DNA of 64,000 bases from Acidobacteriota bacterium (lineage in GTDB: Bacteria; Acidobacteriota; Blastocatellia; Pyrinomonadales; Pyrinomonadaceae). The position numbers and the translations under genes were made by a program. The notes beneath the pieces were generated by a model. It made no database searches, was not told where the DNA came from, and was given only the letters and a program-made list of their open reading frames with translations. Where the stretch lies: the NCBI GenBank assembly GCA_016700075.1, contig CP065000.1, forward strand, positions 434,001-498,000, written 5' to 3'. The stretch's first letter is position 1. Every line of letters starts with the position of its first letter. Of the stretch, positions 33,697-42,181 are shown one piece after another.

Positions 33697-35322
33697 TCAG
33701 AGGCTGATCCCGCAGCGGCCGCAAAATCTGATGTGAGGCGGAAAAGACGTTCCGCAGCGGCCGCAAATACGCTCGGCCTGAGCAGGGGGAACACTTCGGT
33801 GAGGGTCGCTGTAAAACCCCACAGGCCGAGGTTGGCCCGACTGCGACGGAGGAGCCATATTTAGTCCGCACCGGCCGCAGAATCTGGCATTGGCACCCAA
33901 CGGATTTCCGCATCGCGGACATCCTGACATCCCCGAGATCGACGCGGTACGGGCGATCGCATCGAAGATGGAACCGCCGCATCGGCCGCAAAATCGCACA
34001 CCTTCGGCAAAACGCGCGTTGCAGCCGCGGCAAACGACGATACCGGGCATTACACTCGACGGCTGAGAGCCGAGACTGCTGCCGCCCGCAGATGACGGCT
34101 GGCTTGATGAACCATGCGGCGGACGGAGCTGTGCCTGAATGACCTGCTCTTCGGCGCCGGAACGAATTTCTATTACACGTTCGTCATCGCGTTCACCTGC
34201 CTTTGAAACACGAAGTACATGTTGTCCTATCGGGATATCCGACAAAACAACCCGTCCCGACGTACCGACGCTTGCTTTGCGTTCATCGTCGACATATACC
34301 TCAGCATTTACCGGGGCGAGGATCACCAGCCGGCTCTTGCCGACACCTTTTGATTCAGCAATGCCCTCAGCGGCTTCCTCAAGACTGTCGATCCACTCAG
34401 CAACGGTCGAGGGCCGTTTCGCCGGATCGGTCTCGATCGCCCGCATGACGACTTCTGCAACGGGAATGGGAACGTCTGACCTGAGAGTCGATAAGGGCGG
34501 AGGTGAATGCATCACCTTTTGCATGACGAGCTGCATCATCTCACCGGTAAATGGCGTTTTACCGCCGAGCATCAGATACGCGATAGTGCCCAAAGCGTAA
34601 AGGTCGGCACGCGCGTCAATGCCGAGCTCCGGCTGCATCTGTTCCGGCGACATGAATTCCGGTGTGCCAATGATGCCCCGTGATGAAGGCGTGGCGTTTG
34701 ACGAAGCGTCCGTGACGGTCTGCGACATTATCTTTGCCAGACCGAAATCACCGACCTTGATAAAGCCGTCGCCGCCTTTACCCTTCTGCATTATGAAGAT
34801 GTTCGCCGGTTTCAGATCTCGGTGAAGTATTCCCAGGTCGTGGGCCGCGTCGACACCGTCGGCGATCTGCCTCAACAGACGAACGGCACGTTTTACGGTC
34901 AATGTACCTTCGCGGCGAAGCAGCTTATGCAGCGTCTCGCCCTCGACATATTCCATTACCAAATAGAACACGCCGTCCTCTGTCTCGCCGAAATCGGTGA
35001 CACTAACCGTGTTTGGATGCTGTATCGATGCCGCGGCCTGCGCCTCTCTTTCAAAACGCACGATCGCCTCGCCCTCTTCGAGGTTATCGCTGCTCAAAAT
35101 GTCCTGCCGAACGGTCTTTACCGCAACGTGACGAGTTTCGAACTTATTATCCTTGGCAAGATAGACCTGCCCCATCGCGCCGCGGCCGAGACGCCGTACC
35201 AGCATATAACGGCCGGCTATCATTTGCGGCCCCGGCAGCGAGACGCGCGTTTGCGTTCCGTCGAGAGGGCAATTAGCCACCTCGTCAGGAAAACACTGCT
35301 CGCATTTTGGGCATTCTCTCAT
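33697..35322 (-). CDS. Ser/Thr protein kinase with PEGA domain and multiple zinc ribbons
   Basis: 541 residues. N-terminal Cys motif (CPKCEQCFPDEVANCPLDG) near 4-22. The kinase spans 38-310 with GRGAMG, Lys69, HRDLKPANI (HRD 167-169), DFG (192-194) and MSPEQ. A PEGA-like beta domain follows near 330-400 (LVILAPVNAEVYVDDE...GQHVLRVSKAG), then a Ser/Gly linker. Three C-terminal double-Cys ribbons follow, each with the FCGRCG or equivalent second knuckle. No transmembrane helix. It is first in the zinc-ribbon run; a 117-bp gap separates it from the next gene. Confidence 0.92.
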   Translation of the reverse strand: MRECPKCEQCFPDEVANCPLDGTQTRVSLPGPQMIAGRYMLVRRLGRGAMGQVYLAKDNKFETRHVAVKTVRQDILSSDNLEEGEAIVRFEREAQAAASIQHPNTVSVTDFGETEDGVFYLVMEYVEGETLHKLLRREGTLTVKRAVRLLRQIADGVDAAHDLGILHRDLKPANIFIMQKGKGGDGFIKVGDFGLAKIMSQTVTDASSNATPSSRGIIGTPEFMSPEQMQPELGIDARADLYALGTIAYLMLGGKTPFTGEMMQLVMQKVMHSPPPLSTLRSDVPIPVAEVVMRAIETDPAKRPSTVAEWIDSLEEAAEGIAESKGVGKSRLVILAPVNAEVYVDDERKASVGTSGRVVLSDIPIGQHVLRVSKAGERDDERVIEIRSGAEEQVIQAQLRPPHGSSSQPSSAGGSSLGSQPSSVMPGIVVCRGCNARFAEGVRFCGRCGGSIFDAIARTASISGMSGCPRCGNPLGANARFCGRCGLNMAPPSQSGQPRPVGFYSDPHRSVPPAQAERICGRCGTSFPPHIRFCGRCGISL

Positions 35323-35537
35323 TCTACGTCATCGGGCCAAACGCTATTTTCACCGCTATCGCCCGTCCTTGCAATGTTTACTGGATAAAATGACGATGCC
35401 TATATGGATCAAAGGGGGCGAAACTTTCCTATCGGCGAACGCCGTCGATACTTTGAATGGCAGGAAACAGGTATTGAAATTTCGGATATGCTATTTCAGA
35501 TTTGAAATTCGATTTTGTTATACTTTGCTTTGCAAAT
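35323..35537. other. Intergenic region before tRNA-Lys
   Basis: AT-rich spacer that must contain the promoter of the minus-strand kinase run and that of the tRNA. I see no coding frame with family support. Confidence 0.5.
35519..35524 (+). promoter_or_regulatory. -10 element of tRNA-Lys
   Basis: TATACT ends 13 bases before the first tRNA base; the region 17 bases further up (TCAGAT) is a poor -35. Confidence 0.45.
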
Positions 35538-35613
35538 GGGTCGTTAGCTCAGTTGGTAGAGCAGCGGACTCTTAATCCGCGGGTCGCAGGTTCGATCCCT
35601 GCACGGCCTACCA
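35538..35613 (+). tRNA. tRNA-Lys (anticodon CTT)
   Basis: 76 bases including an encoded 3' CCA. Acceptor GGGTCGT pairs with ACGGCCT (with G-T pairs), D-stem GCTC/GAGC, anticodon stem GCGGA/TCCGC around loop CTCTTAA (anticodon CTT), T-arm GCAGG-TTCGATC-CCTGC. All standard positions are present. Confidence 0.97.
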
Positions 35614-35675
35614 TTTCATAAAAGGCAAAGTCGAACCGGTCAGCAAGCCGGCATTTGATCTTGGCCTTTTTTCGT

Positions 35676-37229
35676 TTAGACCTTATCTCGCCACTCCAGC
35701 ACTTCTTCCCGCAGGATCGGATTCTGCTGAAAACTGCCGGTCTGTCCCTGAGCTGCGTTAGCACGCTGAATGTGCCAATAACTGAGCCCGAGTTTGCCTA
35801 CAGCTCTGACGTAACGGTTCCGGGCCCGGAACTTGCCCGAAAACAGCCCGCTCAAGAGCCAACCCGTACTTCGAAATGCAGAGGTCACGATCTTTGCGTG
35901 TTCAGTAGGTATGAGGCCGCGAGCTATATCAATTGCGAGCATTTCGTTCAAGATCTTGTTTTGCCGCCGCATGATCAATAGAGCAAAAATGACGAAGATC
36001 AGGAAGAACGGGATCTCCAGCAGCAAGTATCCAAGCAGAAATCCTTCAAGTCCGCCGGCCACCGCCATGCCGTTCCAGATAGCATGAAGCAGCACCGCGA
36101 AGAAATAACCAACGACCGGCATTATTATCTTGACCAGCGTATTGTGCGTTTCTCTGGCGATGCCGCATCCGATGCCGGTCATTGCGGTAAATGTCACGTG
36201 TGCGAACGGCGACAGCACGCCTCGGAGAAAAAATAGGACCACCAGGCCGCCAAGCCCGCCGGTCCCGAGAGCTCGTCCGTAATAAAGTACATTCTCGACC
36301 GTCGCGAATCCCAGAGCTATCACGCCGGCAAAAACGATGCCGTCAAGGATATCGTCAAAATAGCTGCGGAAAAAGAAAAGCAATATCAAAAGCCCGACGC
36401 CTTTTGAAAGCTCTTCGACGACAGGAGCAGAGATCACAGCGCCGACGACATCGCCGAGTATCATCCCTTCTTGGCCGCCGACGGCAACGGCAATGCCCAC
36501 ACCGACACCCGTATTTACGACAAACGAAACAAGAACCGCAACAAGTGCACCCCAAAGGAACGCCAACGCCAGGAGCCAAAGCGGCTCCGGATCATATCGG
36601 TCGAGCCACATCAGCGGGAGCAGATAGAACATCGCCGGCACGAATGCCACGACTGACGCGATGACCGCAGGCACGATCCCGACGCTGAGCAAAAGGATCG
36701 CAGCCACTATCAAGCCAAGGAACGCTATCGCAAAAAGCGTGATGCCGATGCCGATATAACGCCCCGTCTTGCTTCCCGTCTCGACCTTGACCGCGGTGCC
36801 GCCGAGTCCGAAATTGTGAAGCGAAGATTGAAGATCTGCCGGTTCGGCCGCGGCCGTATCATTGAAAGCCTGTATCTCGGCATCACGCCTCGATACGTCC
36901 GCCGTAAGGACGCTCCGGGCATCATCTTCTATAGTAACTTCCGCGGAAGTTCCATTATGCCCGAATTGAATGCGGTCGCCGTTGCTGAGCTTCATCTGCG
37001 TCACGCGGGCGTCGTTCACATACGTTCCGTTCGTGCTGCTATTGTCTGAAATATAGAAACCGTCGGCCCGTGCCTCAATGAAAGCGTGCTGCTTAGAAGC
37101 GATCCGTTCTGTCATCGGATCAAACCTGACACTGCAGGTCTCGCTTCGCCCTACGGTCATGAAGCCTGTTTCCAGTTCGAATCGCTTGCCGGCGAGCGAA
37201 CCGCTTTCGATCAGCAGTGTGAGTTTCAT
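35676..37229 (-). CDS. FHA domain fused to PrsW-type intramembrane protease
   Basis: 517 residues. Residues 1-105 form an FHA domain (GFMTVGRSETCSVRF, SKQHAFIEA, NSSTNGTYVND). A linker of about 60 residues follows. From about 160 there are roughly nine transmembrane helices with the PrsW signatures: VVEELSKG (EExxK), FATVENVLYYGRA, and the His motif LLHAIWNG, preceded by WLDRYDPEPLW. PrsW cleaves anti-sigma factors in Bacillus. Here a phosphopeptide-binding FHA domain is attached to the protease, next to two Ser/Thr kinases. Phosphorylation-directed proteolysis is an inference. Confidence 0.9.
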   Translation of the reverse strand: MKLTLLIESGSLAGKRFELETGFMTVGRSETCSVRFDPMTERIASKQHAFIEARADGFYISDNSSTNGTYVNDARVTQMKLSNGDRIQFGHNGTSAEVTIEDDARSVLTADVSRRDAEIQAFNDTAAAEPADLQSSLHNFGLGGTAVKVETGSKTGRYIGIGITLFAIAFLGLIVAAILLLSVGIVPAVIASVVAFVPAMFYLLPLMWLDRYDPEPLWLLALAFLWGALVAVLVSFVVNTGVGVGIAVAVGGQEGMILGDVVGAVISAPVVEELSKGVGLLILLFFFRSYFDDILDGIVFAGVIALGFATVENVLYYGRALGTGGLGGLVVLFFLRGVLSPFAHVTFTAMTGIGCGIARETHNTLVKIIMPVVGYFFAVLLHAIWNGMAVAGGLEGFLLGYLLLEIPFFLIFVIFALLIMRRQNKILNEMLAIDIARGLIPTEHAKIVTSAFRSTGWLLSGLFSGKFRARNRYVRAVGKLGLSYWHIQRANAAQGQTGSFQQNPILREEVLEWRDKV

Positions 37230-37246
37230 ACTGCAATCATAGGAAC

Positions 37247-37283
37247 AAAAAGCCCAAAGTCAAGCAAACGCCGGACCTTGGGC
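37247..37283 (-). terminator. Rho-independent terminator after the LVIVD/VCBS gene
   Basis: Read on the minus strand: stem GCCCAAGGTC / GACTTTGGGC (two G-T pairs), 12-base loop, then TTTTTG. It lies 20 bases after the stop of the upstream gene and separates it from the FHA-PrsW gene. Confidence 0.8.
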
Positions 37284-37303
37284 CAATTCAAAATATTGAT
37301 GAT

Positions 37304-39373
37304 CTATCGAGGCTGAACGGAAGCAGGCGACGGCTCATCGCCCACAAGTCCGAACGGCGTGACCGATACTGAACCGTTCGAGCTCATGATGCCGTACCAG
37401 ACCCCGCTGCTAGGACGGTAGACCATCACATCAGCCTTCATGTCGCCGTCATAATCGGCGGGCGTCGGAATGTCCTCCGCTATGCCCCAACCGTAGAATC
37501 GTGTAGATGGGCTGGCTGCAGGATCGAATATGTACCAGACGCCGTTGGACGGCCGATAAACAGCGAAATCGGTTTTGCCGTTGCCGTCGAAATCCGCAAG
37601 GACCGGCTTGTCACCTGCCATTCCCCAACCGGCATAAACAGGCTGCGAGGTGGAACTCAGAATGACATACCAAACGCCGTTCGATGGACGCCAAACTGCA
37701 ATATCCGCTTTCCCGTCGCCGTCATAATCGCCAGCGACCGGCTTGTCCCCTTCGATACCCCAACCAACGATACGGACACCGCCTGTTGACTGCAGAATGT
37801 ACCATGCTCCGTTCGAAGGCCGATAGACAGTAACGTCCGCCTTTCCATCGCCGTCAAAGTCTCCGACAACAGGAATGTCGCCTTCAATTCCCCAGCCGAT
37901 GAACAAAGAACCCGCTGAGCTGCGTTTCAGATAAAAAACTGAGTTGGAAGGACGATAAACAGCAGGATCGCTTCTGCCGTCACCGTCGTAATCCGCAGTG
38001 ATCGGGATATCGCCCGGCAGTCCCCACGGATCGGAAACGCGACGATTGTTGAAACTGGCTATGTATTCAAATGTCTCGGTAGACGGCCTATAAACTGAGA
38101 TATCCGTCCTCTTATCACCGTCAAAATCTGAAACAAGATTCGGAGTTGTAGTGTCGATAACGTAAAGTCCCGTTGAAAGGTCGCTCAACAGGACCTTGTC
38201 CTCGCCAAGGAATGGGAACGCGGACCAGTTGCCGTCGTAATTCGTCGGGACGAAATCATTCAGTTCAGACCTGCCGCAAATTATGTCCCAAGGTTCGTCG
38301 GCAAGGCCCGGCTCCGGCTGTGTCGGCACGTATTCGGGAGCGTAAGTGTCGTATTGCCCGATGCGTATAGGATCTGCCGGATTTGTGATGTCGAAAACCT
38401 GTGTGCCGGCTTGGTACCACGAGACGTAAAGGCGGTTTCCTTTCACAACGGGATTGTGGGGCGTTACGGCATTCAGGTTCAGGTCAAAGGCGTTGATCTT
38501 TTTGATCAAAAGCGGTGTTGCCGGATTGGAAACGTCATAGACCCGTATGTCCCCCGCGTTCGCTCCATTGGCGGCAGAGCCGGAGATCTCGCGGGCGCTG
38601 TACAGATAATTGCCGTCTTCGCTCGTCCAGGAGCTATGCATGCTGTTGCCCGCGGTTACCGAAGAGCTCGGGTCGGTGATGGTGCCAAGCAGGATCGGGG
38701 CCCTCGTGGCAAGATTCTCGATGTCCCAAATTTCAGTTCGAGCCTTGTTCGTGCTGTTCCCCCAACCAGATGTGTACATGCGGTTGCCGCGGATGTGCAT
38801 TGCATGGATCCAATTTACCTCGCCCGGCGTAAGGGTATGGACAAGGAAAGCCGCTGCAGGATTGGTTATGTTGATGATCCGAACCGGACGATTGGCCGTG
38901 GAGTTCGAGTTTTGGATCAGATAACGCTGGCCGTTCTGGTCGATCACCATTATCTCGTGAATAGTGGTATAACCGCCGCCGTTGCTGCCGTTCACGATGC
39001 CTAAAAGCTGCGGACTCGCCGGATTCGTCAGATCAACGATATGCACGCCGCCTGTATTTCCTGTACCAAAATAGCCGCGATTGCCGATCACGATGGCTTC
39101 TAGGAACTGCAGATTAGCTCCGGGGTTATACCAGGAACGCAATACCGGAGCATCGGCATTCGAGATATCGAATATGAATACCCCGCGGCAATTGTAACTG
39201 CCGAGGACGGCGAGGTTTCCGTCCGCATAAAGGTCAGCGTATTTCCAGGAACTGGTCGTCGTGCAGCCGGGATTGATGTTCGCCCTGAGCTTATAGTTCT
39301 TCACTGCGAAGGACTCAGATGCAAATGCCGACAGTATCAAGACAAGAATGAGCGAAAAACGAATGAGACTCAT
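37304..39373 (-). CDS. Secreted LVIVD-repeat / VCBS-repeat protein
   Basis: 689 residues from ATG 39373, which opens a clear signal peptide (MSLIRFSLILVLILSAFASESFA); 16 further upstream codons are not needed. Residues 30-410 contain LVIVD-type beta-propeller repeats (GVFIFDISNADAPVL, GVHIVDLTNPASPQLL, VRIINITNPAAA, IRVYDVSNPATPLL, TQVFDITNPADP). After about 415, six repeats of about 46 residues carry DFDGDGKAD-type calcium loops and VYRPSNGVWY, the VCBS/FG-GAP form common in this phylum. Probably a secreted or surface protein; no catalytic residue is recognisable. A terminator follows. Confidence 0.85.
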   Translation of the reverse strand: MSLIRFSLILVLILSAFASESFAVKNYKLRANINPGCTTTSSWKYADLYADGNLAVLGSYNCRGVFIFDISNADAPVLRSWYNPGANLQFLEAIVIGNRGYFGTGNTGGVHIVDLTNPASPQLLGIVNGSNGGGYTTIHEIMVIDQNGQRYLIQNSNSTANRPVRIINITNPAAAFLVHTLTPGEVNWIHAMHIRGNRMYTSGWGNSTNKARTEIWDIENLATRAPILLGTITDPSSSVTAGNSMHSSWTSEDGNYLYSAREISGSAANGANAGDIRVYDVSNPATPLLIKKINAFDLNLNAVTPHNPVVKGNRLYVSWYQAGTQVFDITNPADPIRIGQYDTYAPEYVPTQPEPGLADEPWDIICGRSELNDFVPTNYDGNWSAFPFLGEDKVLLSDLSTGLYVIDTTTPNLVSDFDGDKRTDISVYRPSTETFEYIASFNNRRVSDPWGLPGDIPITADYDGDGRSDPAVYRPSNSVFYLKRSSAGSLFIGWGIEGDIPVVGDFDGDGKADVTVYRPSNGAWYILQSTGGVRIVGWGIEGDKPVAGDYDGDGKADIAVWRPSNGVWYVILSSTSQPVYAGWGMAGDKPVLADFDGNGKTDFAVYRPSNGVWYIFDPAASPSTRFYGWGIAEDIPTPADYDGDMKADVMVYRPSSGVWYGIMSSNGSVSVTPFGLVGDEPSPASVQPR

Positions 39374-39517
39374 AAGGCTGCGTGGTCGGGTGCGGTCAAC
39401 ACACCCATCTGAATTCCCCAATGTGAAAAAGAAAATTCGTACGAGTTTGCCGACCTCGAAAGTATATACGCGTTCTTCGCCTGATGTCGAATGAAAAGCT
39501 GATGACTTATACCTGAA

Positions 39518-40141
39518 CTAAGACGCGATCTGCACGACGTCACGCATGACCAGGTCGAATGTGCCAGGATCAACTTTGCGAAACTGCCGATTGCGGTTCA
39601 GTGAGACAGCTATCGAGATCGTCGGATTATTGCCTTTGAACCTCATGCCGCCTGCGATAAGCAAATTGTAAAGCTCATTGACATGAAGCGGGCCGCCCGC
39701 CTCACGTAGCAAAAGCTTACAGGCCTGCGTTATCGTAAGATCGGCGAACCTGTTAGAGACAGGGGCAGAATTTGGGGAAATGGAGGGAATGGGCCGGTTA
39801 TTGCTCAGGTACGATACTGTGTTGTCACTTCGGGGCGTGTACGAACTTTCGTCGCGGTTGAACCGCATTACGAGGCCGCCATGGTCGCCGCCGTCCATCT
39901 CTATGACACGGCCGCTTGGGCTGCCAGAGCTGTCGAGCGGCCCGCCGGTACGCAATGAAACCAAGAGACTGTGGATCGCTCGTTCGGTCTGAGCCGCGCT
40001 GTTCTCAAGAGCGGCGATCTCCATTCGAAGCTGCTCGACCTCCATCTCTGCTTCTCGCAGCCGTCCCGCAAGACGGTTCTGCGCATTCCGCGTCTGCCGA
40101 AGGGTCTGCTCCAAAGTGACTATAAGGCTGTCATCTACCAT
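39518..40141 (-). CDS. Coiled-coil protein with C-terminal HARE-HTH-like domain
   Basis: 207 residues. The first 70 form a coiled coil (heptad-rich LEQTLRQTRNAQNRLAGRLREAEMEVEQLRMEI). A variable Ser/Asn/Pro linker follows. The last 70 residues (TITQACKLLLREAGGPLHVNELYNLLIAGG...NPTISIAVSLNRNRQFRKVDPGTFDLV) fit a HARE-HTH winged helix, the module found in HB1/ASXL proteins and at the ends of some restriction enzymes. There is no nuclease or methylase nearby. Possibly a dimeric DNA-binding protein; the function is unknown. Confidence 0.7.
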   Translation of the reverse strand: MVDDSLIVTLEQTLRQTRNAQNRLAGRLREAEMEVEQLRMEIAALENSAAQTERAIHSLLVSLRTGGPLDSSGSPSGRVIEMDGGDHGGLVMRFNRDESSYTPRSDNTVSYLSNNRPIPSISPNSAPVSNRFADLTITQACKLLLREAGGPLHVNELYNLLIAGGMRFKGNNPTISIAVSLNRNRQFRKVDPGTFDLVMRDVVQIAS

Positions 40142-40212
40142 AACCGACCTGTATTATTAGGGAAAAATAAGAAAAATGTGAAGAACTTTCTTTTTTATCA
40201 GACCGCCTTGCT

Positions 40213-41229
40213 CTATTTTTTTCGCTCTGTCGCAAAGGCCAAGACGTCTTCTAAACAAGAACGATACTCCGAAACCGGCAAAACTGCAAGACTTTTTATC
40301 GCGCGTGCCGAGTACTCAAGAGCGAGGCTATGGACAGAGTCCAAGACACCTTCGGACCCCAATCTTGCGATCAGATCCGCCCTCGGCATCGCATCGTAGT
40401 TTCCCTCACGCATTATCCTTTCGAGAACGGGCAGCAACGCGGCGTCGCTCTTCAGCAGGCGGATCAACGGAAGCGTAAGCTTCCCTTCCAGCAGGTCGGA
40501 GCCCGCCGCCTTGCCGAGAGTTTCACTGTGCGACGTCAGGTCCAGAAGGTCGTCGCTCATCTGAAACGCTATGCCGAGTTCCAGCCCGAACTGCCGCATG
40601 GCAGTTACGGTCTCCTCTTTCGCATCCGCCAGGATGGCACCGACCTCACAGCAAGCGGCAAATAAATACGCCGTCTTGCGTTTGAGGATCTCGAAATAAT
40701 CGTCCTCGGAAATATCCAGCTTGCCGATCAGCGTCAGCTGGATCAGCTCGCCCTCGGTCATTTTTCGCGTGAGTTTGGTGAGTATATCCAGTATCCGCAA
40801 AGAACGTTCCTGCAGCGAGGTCTCGAACGCCGACATATACAGCCAGTCGCCCATCAGCACGGCTGTCTGATTGCCGAACTGCGCATTCATCGAAGGCATA
40901 TTCCGTCTTGTTTCGGCATTGTCGATGATGTCGTCGTGCACCAGCGTTGCCGTATGGAGCATCTCCATGACGGTCGCCATCCGAATAACGCTTTCCCGCT
41001 CGCCGCCGCCCGCGGCCTTTGACGCCAAGATCAGCAAAGCAGGGCGAAGCCTCTTGCCGCCCGAGGCACGCAGAAACTCACCAAGATAGTTCACTACCTG
41101 AAGGTTAGAGCTTGCCTGCCGATCGAATTCTGCCTCGACGGCACGCATTTCATCTTCGATCGGCAAAAAGACTCTCTCGGCAGCTGCGGCGGTCATTAGT
41201 TCTCTTCTCTTAGCGGCGAATTGGATCAT
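40213..41229 (-). CDS. Long-chain polyprenyl diphosphate synthase
   Basis: 338 residues. Trans-prenyltransferase with both Asp-rich motifs, LVHDDIIDNAETRR (DDxxD) and FQMSDDLLDLTS. GGKRLRPAL is the IPP-binding block. Small or ordinary residues before the first motif (MLHTATL) suggest a long product (C30-C50) for a quinone side chain or undecaprenyl precursors; the exact length cannot be read. ATG 41229 retained, with an internal ATG 11 codons later as an alternative. Confidence 0.9.
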   Translation of the reverse strand: MIQFAAKRRELMTAAAAERVFLPIEDEMRAVEAEFDRQASSNLQVVNYLGEFLRASGGKRLRPALLILASKAAGGGERESVIRMATVMEMLHTATLVHDDIIDNAETRRNMPSMNAQFGNQTAVLMGDWLYMSAFETSLQERSLRILDILTKLTRKMTEGELIQLTLIGKLDISEDDYFEILKRKTAYLFAACCEVGAILADAKEETVTAMRQFGLELGIAFQMSDDLLDLTSHSETLGKAAGSDLLEGKLTLPLIRLLKSDAALLPVLERIMREGNYDAMPRADLIARLGSEGVLDSVHSLALEYSARAIKSLAVLPVSEYRSCLEDVLAFATERKK

Positions 41230-41268
41230 CCGGAAGTATGGTCTTGGAAAATTGGGAAATAGCGGGAT

Positions 41269-41766
41269 CTAGTTGGTCCTGTAATTGTCAAACTGCATAT
41301 CGATGCCGAAATCTTTCGCCTTTAACGCTGAGATCACTGTCTGAAGCGTATCGCGGTCCTTTCCTGCAACTCTAACGGTCTCACCCTGAATGGACGCCTG
41401 AACCTTATACTTGCCGTCCTTTATGAATTTGACCACCTCTTTGGCCTTATCGGTCGGAATGCCTTGCTGGATCTTCACCGATTGACGAACGGTTCCCCCG
41501 GCGGCCTGCTCGATCTTCTGATAATCAAGAGCCTTAAGCGAGATACCGCGTTTTACCATTTTGCTCTGCAAAATATCGTTCATATTGCGGAGCTTCGTTT
41601 CATCCTCCGCGGAAAGAATGAGGTCTTTACCGTTCATCTCCACGGTCGCCTTGCTGCCTTTGAAATCAAAACGCTGCGAAACCTCTTTAGTGGTCTGATT
41701 TATCGCATTCGTCACTTCGGCGTAGTCTGTTTTTGAAACGATGTCGAAAGAATTCTCTTTAGCCAT
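41269..41766 (-). CDS. YajQ family nucleotide-binding protein
   Basis: 165 residues from ATG 41766 (MAKENSFDIVSKTDYAEV), the standard YajQ N-terminus; the 31 extra upstream codons overlap the neighbouring gene. Conserved blocks: RFDFKGSKATVE, LKALDYQKIEQAAGGTVRQ, GIPTDKAKEVVKFIK, QGETVRVAGKDRDTLQ and the end FGIDMQFDNYR. Members bind RNA or cyclic di-GMP; which applies here cannot be told. Confidence 0.94.
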   Translation of the reverse strand: MAKENSFDIVSKTDYAEVTNAINQTTKEVSQRFDFKGSKATVEMNGKDLILSAEDETKLRNMNDILQSKMVKRGISLKALDYQKIEQAAGGTVRQSVKIQQGIPTDKAKEVVKFIKDGKYKVQASIQGETVRVAGKDRDTLQTVISALKAKDFGIDMQFDNYRTN

Positions 41767-41866
41767 AAAACTAGATTCTGCCACAGCCACAAGCCAAATT
41801 ACAGCCGAACCGCCGACATAGCGAGGCATTGTTGCCATCATTACGAATTTGGCTGACAATAGCCCT

Positions 41867-42181
41867 ATGGAAATCGATCATCGGAGTATCCGCAGCGGCG
41901 ATATCGCGATAGTTACACTACACAGCCCGCGAGAGAAGGCGCTGGGCGTCATCCGCGATATAGGCCCTGCAGGGGTTTTCATCGCCGCGATCGAACTTGG
42001 CTATTTTGAGGATTGGTCGCGGTCGATCGCATCGGGTGAACCGTATCTCCCAATGGAGGAGAGTTTCTTTCCGATGTGGCGGGTAGAGAGGATCTCGCTC
42101 GACACGAGCGCGGCCGATGCGCCGTCTTTTGCGGAGCAATTTGAAGCGCGAACCGGGATGAAACTGCAGGATCAGATCTAG
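41867..42181 (+). CDS. Small conserved-looking protein of unknown function
   Basis: 104 residues from ATG 41867 (a TTG at 41849 is also in frame). Soluble. VTLHSPREKALGVIRDIGPAGVFIAAIELGYFEDW and FFPMWRVERISLD suggest a small beta-barrel with an Arg/Glu-rich surface. I do not recognise the family. It begins 100 bp from the divergent yajQ start and its stop abuts the end of the convergent DUF4097 gene without a gap. Confidence 0.7.
   Translation: MEIDHRSIRSGDIAIVTLHSPREKALGVIRDIGPAGVFIAAIELGYFEDWSRSIASGEPYLPMEESFFPMWRVERISLDTSAADAPSFAEQFEARTGMKLQDQI

Noticed and set aside
35549..35764. Open frame antisense to tRNA-Lys ending in a peptide with GRAGIEPATRGL
   Set aside because: This is the well-known spurious frame across a tRNA gene, not a protein gene.
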